A DNA stretch of 64,000 bases from Seriola aureovittata. Its lineage: Eukaryota > Chordata > Actinopteri > Carangiformes > Carangidae. The position numbers and the translations under genes are program-made. Shown piece by piece: positions 52,307 to 63,110 of the stretch (the stretch's first letter is position 1; every line of letters begins with the position of its first letter). The notes beneath the pieces are model-generated. The model was not told where the DNA came from. It saw nothing but the letters and a program-made list of their open reading frames with translations, and searched no databases. The stretch covers positions 6,880,001 to 6,944,000 of the forward strand of contig NC_079368.1 in NCBI RefSeq assembly GCF_021018895.1. The letters run 5' to 3'.

Positions 52307-54330
52307 CAGACCAATTACCAAGTAGCTGGCATGTGAGTATCATTTCACATTGAGCTGTATCATGCCTCATTTGCTTAGCCTTGAAACATAAGCCACTATG
52401 TAGAGCACCCCGTTTTCACTGTGCTCATTCAACATGGATTTAGCACTTGAGTAAGAAATCTATTACTGCTCGGGAATGTGTAAAACATAAATTAGATGAT
52501 TATTTGACTTAATTTCCCTCTCAAACACAAAGAGGCATCATTTCTATTATGATAAAGCATCCAAAGAAACTTTTTAGAAACACAACCTGCACTACAGCAA
52601 CAAACAGGGTGATAATGGGGGCAGATGTGAAAACTCTGGACTGAAATTACATCTACCTGCAGCAACCACGCAGAAGGGAATATTCCTATAAATCAGTGGG
52701 GCAGGGCACTGTGTTGACAGCAGTGGAGACACCAGCAAGCTGGAAGAAGATGCCAGTATGAGGCACTCTGCTGCTATGACATCTTCAAAGTCTTACACAG
52801 TCAGCAGCTGTCACAAGTGGCAGCCAAGCAGGACAAAGGGCAGAAATACTCACACAAATCAACAAGAAAGGGCACACACACAAACTGTATGCACATCTGA
52901 TAACACGTAAATTGTTTATCTTAAGAAAGCACTGTTGCAGCCTCACTCTGGAACTCACTGGGGAATTCATCGCACTTTATGACTGTCCATAGCAGCTACA
53001 TAGTTTCCCCGGTTGTGTTTAGTGTCTGTTATCCGTCTCACGTTACATTTCTCACTATTACAGGATAACAATAGTTCTTTGTGGTTAAGGTTCATGCACA
53101 CTTCACACTAACACCTCTCCCCTTATTCCTCCCCTATCTGCCTTCACACACACTCTAAGCACCATGACGGGCCAGGCTAAGTAGGAGAGCAATATAATTA
53201 CTGCTGACCCGGACAGGTTAAACTTGGTCAAAGATGGGAGGTGGTGATTTGATGATCTTCCATTCTGTGTATGAGGATGGACAATATATTTCATGCTGCA
53301 AATCTGCATTCAAACATTATACCGGCTGAGCACGATGTAGGAGGCAGGAGTCAATCACGACTGATTAATACCATTGCTAAGCCTACATGGGAGGTTGTCA
53401 CTGAAATGAGGTGGCCTGTGGTATGATCCATGGGCATTCAAATGAGGTCATCATCTTAAAATATACAGACCTCAGTGGATATGTAATACGTTAGGTATGT
53501 ATATTAAAGCTAGTGTTTTATATTTCAACAGCAGCAGCGCTATCATTCCCAGAATGAGCCATGGAAAGAAAGACAGACCTGCCTGGCTTGTCAGTCAGCC
53601 TAAAATCCCACAGGGAACAATGTTTTATTTGTCATTTGGAACGTAATGAGATAACAGAGATAAGAGGATGTCACAAGAGAACCTCCTTTCTTCCTGAAAT
53701 CATTCCTCTGACATCAGACATACCACACAGTAATGACAGAAACAGAGTTATCAGCACATGGTGAATCAGGCTGTAACTGATTACTAGTGCAATAGGCTGT
53801 TTATCAAAGAGCAAAATGTTAAGAGTGCACTGACAACTCATGGTGAATCAGAATATAAAACAATACAAGCCAGAGCCACTACTGACACAGCAGCACCTGC
53901 TTATTTTCCTCAACAACTCTTATGCTGCCAATGATTAACATTTCATTCACAAAGCCTTTAACTTGGAATATTCAGCAGGCAGAGTTGTGTGCTGCAATGG
54001 TTGTCAAACACTTTCATGTCAAGGACTTCAAAGAGACACATCAGGACCCACAGACCTGGTGTCCCGATAAGGACACATATATTGAACTGTACAGCTGTCA
54101 ACAGCCTCAAGTGATGAGAATCAGACCAAGGATTGATCTGGGACACCTTGGGTTGGTTTGGTGGGGGGGAGGGACACACCATCAGACACCATCAGATGAT
54201 TAGAAGTGTGAACCTAATCCACACTGTAATTGGCATCATCTCAAGTAAATTACAGACAAATTAGACAGGGGTGCGAGGGTGGGGGGTTCAAGGACCCCCT
54301 CTTTGACAACCACTCTGCTGATGAAGGATG

Positions 54331-54331
<1 letters not shown>

Positions 54332-54400
<69 letters not shown>
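54332..54400. repeat. (CA)n microsatellite, (UG)n in the transcript, 25 bp from the splice donor
   Basis: Uninterrupted CA dinucleotide array of about 69 bp. On the transcribed (minus) strand it reads as UG repeats beginning 25 nt after the GT of the donor. Confidence 0.98.
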
Positions 54401-54403
<3 letters not shown>

Positions 54404-54420
54404 AATGATCTGGGTACCAC

Positions 54421-54429
54421 CTTACCTCC
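54421..54429 (-). promoter_or_regulatory. 5' splice donor of the first coding exon
   Basis: On the minus strand the exon ends CTGGAG and is followed by GTAAGG, a near-consensus donor (AG|GTAAG). The last codon is Glu, so the exon ends in phase 0. Homology to the AUTS2/FBRSL1 N-terminus stops exactly here. The intron continues off the left edge of the window. Confidence 0.92.
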
Positions 54430-54728
54430 AGACGGTCCAGGCTGATGAAGCTGGCTATAGCAAATCCATCAATGATATCCTCCTCCTGCGAGCTGGACTC
54501 CCTTCTCTTTCGCCGGGGGGGACGCGGAGCTCTGGCGGCGGATGCGGGGTGCGGCGCCTTTTTACCGGGCAGGGAGGCGGCGTCCCTCCCCGGACTGTGT
54601 CCCTCCCTGTCGGAGCAGGAGGAGTTGGGGTCGGGGCTGCGGGCGTCTCTGCTCCCTGCCTCCCGCAACCTCCGCACCCTCTCCCGCTTGGACCGACATC
54701 TCCGACCCTGCTTCAATTTCCCATCCAT
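54426..54728 (-). CDS. fbrsl1: First coding exon of an AUTS2/FBRSL1-family gene (probably fbrsl1), 101 codons
   Basis: The protein starts [20 protein letters not shown]. It has a basic cluster at residues 9-22, a Ser/Asp-rich low-complexity middle (30-65), a proline/arginine stretch [10 protein letters not shown] (68-77) that could serve as a nuclear localisation signal, and the acidic-hydrophobic motif [17 protein letters not shown] (78-94). It ends ISLDRLE at a GTAAG splice donor in phase 0. The ATG has A at -3 and G at +4, is the first ATG in the frame, and follows an in-frame TAG at 54828-54830. The RRKRRES...EEDIIDGFA block is the N-terminal signature of AUTS2 and FBRSL1. AIASF, SSQEE, the SPG(R/K) spacing and the short N-terminus fit FBRSL1 better; MDG, RRKRRE and DIID also occur in AUTS2. 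These comparisons are from memory. Family members are nuclear proteins linked to variant Polycomb PRC1 complexes and neural development. Family assignment is near certain; the paralogue (fbrsl1, auts2a or auts2b) is about 65/35. Reading through the donor gives a false tail of Val-Cys repeats. Confidence 0.92.
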
Positions 54729-55600
54729 GTTGTTAGAGAAAGCTTGCAGTGTCAAAAAGAAATAGAAATATAACTCCACAGTAGGTGCTCGCCTAATCGC
54801 CCGCTGCACCGCGTAATAACAAATAGCCTAACACACACTGGACTGACAATTGTAAGCTGCGCTATAACGTGAAGATAGCGCTGTGTGTGTGTAAATAACA
54901 AAGCAAATATAGCCTTATAACACTCAATGACCTTGAGTATAAACCTCCCCAATCTCCATTACGATAAGCAAATGTTCAAGTATCCCACACAGGCGAAAGA
55001 GAGAGAGAGCAAAGCGACGCGGATCCACACGTTATTTTGTCACGAATCTGCACTATGTCGACGCGGTATCCGTTAAAGCAGGTGCAAAACGGCGAAATAG
55101 TTCAAATCCACGCATTACACTCGCTTCGTAACTTTTGTTGCATCGGAATAATAACAAGCAACGTTAAAGCCTAACCTCGCTGCATACCGCAGACAGCGCA
55201 GAGAAATCATGTCGCTGCCCGTTGTTGTTTTCCACCACCCCAATCCATGATCCAAGGCTGTCAAATAAAGAGCTCGGGATACTATCCGTCCGAAACAAAA
55301 CGAGCACGTATCGATTTTGGCTGTCGGATGAGTGAATAATCCCGTACGCGTTGAGTTTTAAGCCATATTCCTCTCTGCGCTTCAGGGGCAAAGGATCCCA
55401 AGTCTGAGAGCTACTTATGCGCAATATTTCCTAAATGATCCGAACCGTCCGAATAAGACAAGCATCCAGTGTGTAATCAAACTCCATGAGGCGATGAAGC
55501 GGTTTATTCCAGCTCAGATAATGTTGAGTTTCCTATAAATCCACTCTAGTCCGTCCTCTGGCTGCTCAGTTGCTCAGCGGCTCATGGTATTTTCTATTCG
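54729..55600 (-). promoter_or_regulatory. CpG-rich 5'UTR/promoter region of the AUTS2/FBRSL1-family gene
   Basis: CpG dinucleotides are frequent here (for example 55018-55200 and 55260-55450), while most of the window is CpG-poor. The CpG richness continues into the coding exon. This is the pattern of a CpG-island-type promoter directly 5' of the first coding exon. No convincing TATA box was placed. A TTATAAGG-like sequence lies about 185 bp upstream of the ATG on the minus strand (near 54912-54919), which is weak. A pyrimidine-rich stretch followed by CAAG just before the ATG leaves open a splice acceptor within the 5'UTR. The transcription start cannot be fixed from sequence alone. Confidence 0.6.
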
Positions 55601-55777
55601 CATAATAAGGCTTTGATAAGTGTCCTTAAAGCGACAGCAGTGATTAAAATCTCCTCTCCCCCTCTCATTCCCTTCATTCGAAATTAAGAGACACAGTCGA
55701 TCTTCACAGAACCCACATAACTGACGTATTTCCGCCACCTCTGGCCTACAATTTACCATAGGAAGGAAGCTGGTCTT

Positions 55778-55816
55778 TAAAAAAAAAAAAAAAGAAAAGA
55801 AAAAAAAAAAAAAAAG
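55778..55816. repeat. A-rich tract
   Basis: About 38 bp of A with two G interruptions, in the flank upstream of the promoter. Confidence 0.95.
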
Positions 55817-55943
55817 GGAAAAAACCATTCTCTCTCACTGTTGGGCACTTTGTCACATCAGGCACTATTTCAGTCTGTCTGTCTGCCATAGAGGATGCCA
55901 CATCATGTCTTTCCCTCTGACTGCTTGTGCTGTCACCGGTAGG

Positions 55944-55944
<1 letters not shown>

Positions 55945-56036
<92 letters not shown>
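55945..56036. repeat. (AC)n microsatellite, about 92 bp
   Basis: Longest dinucleotide array in the window, about 0.4 kb upstream of the CpG-rich promoter region. Confidence 0.98.
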
Positions 56037-56039
<3 letters not shown>

Positions 56040-56082
56040 TCAGGTTTTGACAACTTCTACTTTCTGACCATGTTGGCTCAGC

Positions 56083-56110
56083 ACCCCCCCCCCCCCCAAC
56101 CCCAACCCCA
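56083..56110. repeat. Poly-C tract with CCCAA repeats
   Basis: A run of about 15 C followed by AACCCCAACCCCAAC. Confidence 0.95.
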
Positions 56111-59109
56111 ACTCTCTGAGTTCACCAACACAAAACAAAACAACTCAAAGTGTAAAGTTGCATTTCAGTGTCAGATGAACTTCAAAATGTCACAGCCATA
56201 CAGTAAATATTTGAAATATGGGTTGCCATACTTACCCTGCCCCGTGTCCCAGCTTTTTAAACCCTGGAGCTGTGTTTGCCAATCTGCAGTGTGGGGACTT
56301 CCAGGGGTCCCTCTGGGAGTTCCAGGGAGTCCTCTGCAAAGTAAAGCAGCTTAATTTATCTGATTTCGATTAGTAGAAATTAGGGCAATGACATTATATA
56401 ATCACTGTATTGTGTAACAATTATTTCCATTATAGGTTTTACTGCCCCTATTGTGACTATAATTCCACCTACACTAATATGCACACATATGCAAGTGTTT
56501 ATGAATGTATAAAAAAAGCCTTCAGTGAGGCCATCCAGGTTGTGGGATGTATATTGTATAAAGTAAAAGTATATTTTCTGTGGAAGAAAAGGTCTGATTT
56601 ACTACTTAATTAAAAAAGATGTTGTAATGATAAAAAATGACTGTATGTATAGCACTATAACAAAGAGGCATATTCACTGTTACATCATCCCACATGAAAC
56701 TATAACCCCAGAAACCAACTGATAATAATCTAGACAGAGTACTACATACACTGCAGGTAATTGTAACTTTCAGAGGAAATGTATAAATTATAATATCAAG
56801 TGACAGGGAAGTGTGCCTCCTGTGTAAATGCCTGGTTAGTATTTGCATAATGCTTTGCTTAACTAGAAACTTGTTCTCTCGTGCTGAGATGAATAAAGGA
56901 AGCTTACTGGGGTTGTGAGTCTGCATGCCGGGTTCATTATTGCAAAGATTATTTTAACTTTATCAGAGAATATACATCATAATGTCAAAATGTGTATAAT
57001 TTAATGGGTAGACGAGACTGTAGCAGAACTTCAGAGCCACCCCATGTCAGACAACCTCTACACACAGAATGCATTTTAGATTAAAGTATGTTGGAAAAAT
57101 ACAGTTCAAATTGACAGGACAGTATAATAAGTAATAAAAATGAAGTGAATTTACACCCTGTATTAGCGTATCAGTTTATCCTTTTGGCTATTTAATAAGA
57201 AGAGATGCCTCAGAACTACAGCGTCACTATTTGCAGTTTTCATTAGCAAGAGTCACGTGGGGGCGAGTGGGAAGAAACACTGATGATGAGCAGTTAATAT
57301 CAGAGGCTTACTGGTAATGATCTCATATGAAGGTGTGTGAGCTGAAGAAAGAAAATTACAATATTCAGCCGGTGTGAAATATTGCGTATAAGAATCCTCT
57401 GGCTCATTATTTGATCTTCACCGTGCAGGAAGCAGCTGAAGAAAGCAAAGCTGCAAGAGCCAGACTGAAATATTTAGGCAGTCAGTGCAGTGGTTCAGGT
57501 GCGGGAATTTTTTCTTTTATGGCGAGAATCTTCTGTGAAACTGAAAAGCAACACATCAAAATGCAAAACGAAACTACTTTTATGCAAATATAGTGTGCTA
57601 CAGGGTAAATTATCTGGAGCACTGTAGGTGATTAAACCGGAGACGGTACTGAGTGAGTGAGTGAGTGAGTGAGTGAGTGAGTGAGTGAGTGAGTGAGTGA
57701 GTGAGTGAGTGAGTGAGTAAGAAGTTTTCTGATACATCTACACAATTTGACTATATTTATAAATGGCTGCAGTTACAAAACTCATAGGTCAGTTTGTCCA
57801 GGGCTCTATGTACTTTTTTTTTTCTTTAATCACAGGAGCAAATTTAAAGACAGCAGTATGTTGCTTTGGAAAACAATAACCAGGTGAGGAGCCCATCAAT
57901 CTTTGAGTGAAAGGACCTTTCAGGAGCTTGAGACATTATCATTTTCATGTTATTTTAACCCCTATAACCACTGTGAATAAAACCCTCTCTGTTTGAGCAG
58001 CTTTGCAAGAACTAATTCAGTAAGAAGATTAAAAAAGGGGGAACAGGTATGGTGAGAGGGCTGTGGAGGAGAGGGAAGAGATTACCTCTGTTTCTTCCAT
58101 GCTACTATTTGCTGTGAGCTTAATCCATAGCTACAGACTCTGAGCTCCCACATCACAGTCATTCAAACACAAGTCTCTTTGAAATGCTTAGCCCTGGCTG
58201 CGCTGTGACGCTAAGGGGAGGGAGTCTGTCCTGCATTTATGATGTTTAAACAGCACAATTGTTTTTCTTTGCCTCTGCCACCATGATAAGGATTAATTTT
58301 GATGTCACGGGGGTCAAGGTGCTTCTGGCTAAAAGGGCTATTTTCCTTTGAGATAGTTCTAAGAGAATACTGTAAGGCGTAGACACGGGACTGAGAGGTG
58401 AGGGATCTGAAGAAAACAATAAAAAAAAATCTGTCCTCAAGTACACACTGTATCCTTTGTAAAGAATATAGCCTCACAGAAATCAATAAGCCTAGATTTC
58501 ACAGTAGAACACTAGACAGCTGTAACACTCAAATCCCCACACTGCTGTAAAGAAAATAAATTCTGTTGGTCTCACTACACACTGTAATTTGTGCACAGTC
58601 AGTATATTAGGACAACATTCATCCATTGTGGAAGCCATTGCTCAGCTTTCTTAAAGTATGGTGATGGTTTGACTTGTGAATTTTGTTCAGCTGGAGAATA
58701 TAAGACTGTCAGCATCGGACTATTGTCTACATTTTTTTTATCTGTTATTTCATTTCAGATAGGGTTAAGGATAAAGGCAAGTACATATATTATGGTTCAA
58801 TGTACAGCAGGTGACTAAGTCACTTGGAACTGCTTAATTAAGTAACAGAATATGTCATTTGTAACTAAACTACTACAAAACACTGTTGCACAAAGGAAAC
58901 CATTGTCTGATTTGTGACCTCTGTAGTTGTGGTGTGGTTAAACTAAAATCGAAAACAAACTTGGTTAGGCAAACAAAATGGTTTGGATTAAAATAACTGC
59001 TTCATTAAAGTTATAGGACCTTCAACACCATGGTTAATTTTTTTTTATTTAACACATGCTTATTTTCGGCATTTGCTAAAACAATTAATGCTGTCTTTCT
59101 TAGCCATGT
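56111..59109. other. Upstream flanking DNA without recognised genes
   Basis: The only defined feature is the (GAGT)17 array. The 149-codon frame spanning the CA array at 55905-56354 is a microsatellite artefact. No upstream gene is visible. Confidence 0.65.
57651..57718. repeat. (GAGT)17 perfect tetranucleotide array
   Basis: Seventeen exact GAGT units (68 bp) with no interruption. Confidence 0.98.
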
Positions 59110-59670
59110 GATCCTCTGACTTCTCCTGTTACACCACCAGCAGGTGGACATTTTTGGCTATTAGTGAAATGTATTGACAACTATAAGATGGATTCTGTGA
59201 AACTTTTACAGACATGGTGCATGGTGGGTAAATCCTAATAACTGTGGTTATCCTCTGGCTGACTTTTCCCCTGGTGCCACCAGCAAGTCAAAAGTTTGAC
59301 TTATTCTGTGAAATATCTCAAATCTACACAACTGATTGACACAAAATTGTGTGCAGGCATTCATGGTTAATAGATGATGAATCCTAATGACTTTGATGAT
59401 CAGCGATGTTTTCCCTAGCACCACTATGATGTTGACATTTGATGTTTTGAGTGAAAACAGCTATTGGATGGATTGCCATGAAATTGAATTGTAGCATCAT
59501 CATCAGCTCAAATTTTAATTTGTCCAATACCCAGTAATGACATTACCATCTGCCACAACCGTACATTACGTTTAGTGCTAATTAGCTTATGGTAGCATGC
59601 TGACATGCTAGACTCTTATGGTTAGCATATCAATGTTAGCATCTGGCTCAAAGCAGCACCGTGCATAATT
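59110..59670 (+). repeat. Dispersed teleost repeat containing three ~142-bp internal units
   Basis: The sequence contains repeated phrases: CACCAGCAGGT/CACCAGCAAGT/CACCACTATGATG, then GTGAAAT, then TATTGGATGGATTGCCATGAAATT, then CATTCATGGTT...GATGAATCCTAATGACTTTGATGATC. The CACCA blocks start near 59134, 59277 and 59419, a spacing of about 142 bp. The 3' part (TTTAGTGCTAATTAGC ... TAGCATGCTGACATGCTA ... GTTAGCATCTGGCTCAAAGCAGC) completes the known arrangement of this fish family. No coding capacity is visible. Confidence 0.85.
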
Positions 59671-60002
59671 TTTTCTCCAGGGCGAAAGGGAATAAACACT
59701 AGGCTGTACAATCCTTAAAGTATCCTTCTTGTTTATGTAATGTCTGCAGTCTGTACATGATGACGATTCTCTCTAAACTTTGATTTTTGGTGAGATAATT
59801 GAATCATTTTAACATTTCTTGAAATGAAACCATGTGCAAATTTTTGAGGGAAAAATCACTATTTGGTGGAGCTGTTAACAACTCATGCATCGGAGATGTG
59901 AAAATGATTAAACACAGCTTTTTGAAAGGTTTAACCTTTAACAAAGTGTTTTTTAAAAGCTTGTTGTGATATCCATTGTGTAAAATTTTCATTTTGAAGG
60001 TT

Positions 60003-60125
60003 ACTAGTAACTAAAGCTGTCAAATAAATGTAGTAGGAGTAGAAGTATATAGTAGTATATTGAGTACCCCAAATTTTACTTAAGTACAATACTTAGAGTA
60101 AATGTAGTTAATATTCATCCCACCT
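60003..60125 (+). repeat. Dispersed teleost repeat ('aagtacaatacttgagtaaatgtag' type)
   Basis: ACTAGTAACTAAAGCTGTCAAATAAATGTAGTAGGAGTAGAAGTATA ... GTACCCCAAATTTTACTTAAGTACAATACTTAGAGTAAATGTAGTTA ... CCCACCTCTGCT matches a remembered, very abundant percomorph repeat. The consensus runs to a 'TTACTTTCCACCACTG' end, so this is near the 3' terminus of that element. Confidence 0.83.
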
Positions 60126-62944
60126 CTGCTAATACAATTACTAAGCCATCAGCAAACATGGAATAATATTGTTCAATGACACACCCAAGTAAAACTCCTG
60201 AATGAAAACAAAGTGGGTGTCTATAAAAGCTAATATAAAGAAGGTAAAAGACTATCCAACTAAACCACCACAAAACGTGGTGTAGGTAAAATGTGGTGTA
60301 CTTAATGTTAGGTAGGCCAATGTTAGCTTTAGCTAGCGGACTTTAGTCAAACTGTAACGTAAGACAAAAGCCAAAAACTAGCGAACGTTAGCGTTCATCT
60401 GTAGAAACTAGCTAGAACATAAGAAAGTAAAGAGTATTAAACATACTAGATAGTTAGCCACAGCCACTTACATTTACTTTCAGTATCTGAGTTTGCTTGT
60501 GTGACGTACTGGAGCATATTTGAAGATGCAAGGCACCGATGGGAGTGAGGCTGGTGAATGAGACCATTCAACCAACATCAAGGTTTTAGAGATTGTATGG
60601 TCCAATATTAAGGGTGTGTGAACTCGTAGTAGAAGAAGGATATATAAATGTTTCAACCACCCCTCTAACTCTTGTTTTTAAGCTTAACCAAGTCTTAACT
60701 TAATTAGTAGGGTCAGACCCCCAATCTCCCCTGTAATTCGAACCTTGCTGGAGACTCTGTCTTATCCTCTCAAATTCGCAATTTTCCTGACAAATTATCC
60801 CAATATTTTCCACAAAATTACTTGCCATTGTTTGTTAAAGCAGAAGCAGCACGCACATTTATTTAATCCATCAGAAATTCTGGCAGCAATGGCGACCAGC
60901 TGTTTTGAATATGGCGCTGTTGGATTCTAACTGAGACATCTTAATTTGCTGCCCTAGCTGTCACTGAGGAGCTACTGTGAGGGAAAACATAAGTCGGTGG
61001 CTTTATGCCTATAGGGCTTTCGGCTGCCTCTGTGACACATCATGGAGTAATTCACTAGTTTGGTGGCAATTTACAGGCAGACTCAACAAGAAACCCGCCC
61101 GGGGGTCTCGAGCAACAAGCTCTCTCTCGGGAAACCATGGCCAGCTATAGGACTGCTTGGGCCGGCCCTCACAAACCGCCGCATGAAAAATTAACCTGCT
61201 CACTCCACAGACAGATCTTACACATCCTCCCTGCCCAAGAGTCTGCTTACACTCTCCCTTCGTCTCTTACTCTCTCCCACTGTATTTTTCTCAGCTTTTC
61301 TACCTCTCCCCATCCCTCGTTTTCTCTCCCTGCATTCTATCTGCACAGCCTGTGTTATTTAGATCTATCGCAGAGCCAGCCCTCCGTATCTTTGTTTCAA
61401 AGACAACAGCTGCTTGTTTTATGTTGAACACAGACAATTATTCATAGACTTGCAGACTTAGCATGAGCCTATCAGATATTGCATGTGTAACGTAAACATG
61501 TCCGTAGCTGCTGCCATCAAGTAGCAATGAAACATTCCAGAGTATTTTATCACTGAAAGTCAAATGGAAGTCACCAACTTGAATAAGTGAGGTAACAACA
61601 GGGGATTAGTCAAGAAACTGATAGCAAAGGCAGTGAGGTGTCAATAATTTAACCGAGTAGGTTGTAAATCTAAGTGCCTTTGGATATTTCATACCACTGG
61701 GGAGCAAAGTTTAATCAAACAGGAAGATTGGCCCCAGAGCTGTGCGGGTGAGAGAGCTGAATTTATTGGCAGCCCTTGAACAGGCAGTAGGGTTTTTATT
61801 ACAGGCATCATTTAGGGCGAAATTAGTAATGTGACCTGCTATTTTAGTGAAATAAATTGAGTTAAGAGATTGATGTGGATAAATGTCACGATAAATGTCA
61901 TCATAAAAAACTATGTTTCTTGGGATTATCGTAAGCCACGAGGGGATACGTTTCTGCTCCCATTCTTTTTTCTCTTTCCTTTTCTCACTCTGAGGATCCT
62001 TCAGTCAAGAATTCCCACATTTCTCGTTTTTTGGTTCCAGGCATTGCTCAACATTTTGAGCGAAATGCCGTAATGGTTTTTATTGATCCTTGATGTCTGG
62101 TGCCCTCTCTGATGCTAAAGTAACAATGATCTCTGCCTCTCCAAATCACATCAACAGATGTTGTGACAGCAGAGCTTTTCATAAAAGACCCTGAAGGCGG
62201 TCGATATTTCCAAAGAACCGTGCTTCGATTTCCGTCGGTTGGTGGAAGGATAAAGTGAGGGCGTCATTTGATTTTATCACTGTGACGAATATACTTACTA
62301 TAGACCTAGTAACACTACAACCTACAGTCCAGAGGCCTTATCCTTTCATATATTGTCTTTAAATGGATAGCTTGGGTTATTCGATGTGGGGTTGTGAGAG
62401 GTAGTTACACAGTCAGTGTATTACCAGCAGTAGATTCAGATCAGCGTGCTCTCAGTTTGGAGATGTATACATGAATCTGAGCAATGTACTGCTGTGCACG
62501 GGGTCAGCAGAAAAAACCTGTTTTAGCCACTTACAAAAAAAATGTGCTTGTGCGTAGTAATACAGTAGTTCAACAGACAGAGAAAATGTAGTTCCAAAGG
62601 AAGGAGCTGTTTGACAGCAAGATAAATTGGTGAAAATATTCAAAATAAAGCATACACTTCAACTGATATTGGTTTTTTTTCGGTAAGCAATTTTTATGTG
62701 GCTATAACCCTGACCTCATCCACAGCAGTACAACACTCAGCTTCTGTGCCACTACTTGTGTCCACTTCTCCAAACTGGGAGCACTGAATCTCCTGCAGGT
62801 AATACACTGACTATAGATAACTACCACACACATCCCCACGTTAAGTAACCTGAACTATCCCAGGAGACGTATATTATTCTTAGAATAAAGTTGCCACTGA
62901 TCACCCTTTGAGAAAACTGGTTGCAGCTTCCTACTAGTTCAATA
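60126..62944. other. Upstream flanking DNA; one block resembles conserved non-coding DNA
   Basis: 60.28-60.43 kb has TAGC/GCTAGC-rich sequence typical of fish repeats but not assignable. 62.04-62.29 kb is a mixed-composition block with several CpGs. No reading frame resembles a known protein. Confidence 0.6.
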
Positions 62945-63110
62945 TTTTGGATGGATTTTTTTGTTACCTTTGGACAGAGCCAGGTTAGTTGTTTACCATA
63001 TTTCCAGTCTTTATGCTAAGCTCAGCTAACTATCGCCTGCATGGCTCCAGCTTCATATTCAATGGACAGACATGAGAGTGGTATCCATCTTGTCAGCTAT
63101 TCCTTTAACT
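62945..63110 (-). repeat. Dispersed teleost repeat, same family as the fold-back arms
   Basis: On the minus strand it reads AAAGGAATAGCTGACAAGATGGATACCACTCTCATGTCTG, then a GAAGCTGGAGCC block, then TTAGCTGAGCTTAGCATAAAGACTGGAAA and CCTGGCTCTGTCCAAAGG. This order matches the remembered consensus of a widespread fish non-autonomous repeat. About 30 bp near the start appear to be missing relative to the 5.1-kb copy. Confidence 0.82.

Larger units (their letters stand above)
42446..54331. other. Intronic DNA nearest the first coding exon
   Basis: Mostly unique, with two microsatellites, one short repeat fragment at 49.07 kb and several stretches of balanced composition and retained CpGs (48290-48520, 51330-51480, 52240-52420) that resemble conserved non-coding elements. 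No exon recognised. Confidence 0.65.
1..54425 (-). other. Partial intron 1 of the AUTS2/FBRSL1-family gene (>54 kb)
   Basis: It runs from the splice donor to the left edge, and I recognised no second coding exon on the minus strand. A very long first coding intron is typical of AUTS2 and FBRSL1 in vertebrates. Its contents here are microsatellites, transposon relics and unique AT-rich DNA with scattered regulatory-looking motifs. A short second exon (beginning like KDMALKP in the human proteins, from memory) could have been missed by eye, so the intron assignment is inference. Confidence 0.75.

Noticed and set aside
54288..54425. C-terminal extension of the coding exon into a Val-Cys repeat and a further tail
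   Set aside because: It begins exactly at the GTAAG donor and is translated microsatellite; the family homology stops at the donor.
54279..54773. 164-codon plus-strand open frame
   Set aside because: Antisense shadow of the coding exon plus the CA array; no family resemblance.
54729..54827. N-terminal extension of about 27 or more residues upstream of the MDG start
   Set aside because: The extension has no ATG (it would need GTG), and the first in-frame ATG has a good initiation context.
59110..59670. CRISPR-like or regulatory tandem array
   Set aside because: Units are diverged, about 142 bp, within a known type of fish repeat, and the genome is eukaryotic.
61137..61427. 96-codon plus-strand frame starting MASYRTAWAG
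   Set aside because: Pyrimidine-rich composition creates Ser/Leu/Pro runs; no domain.
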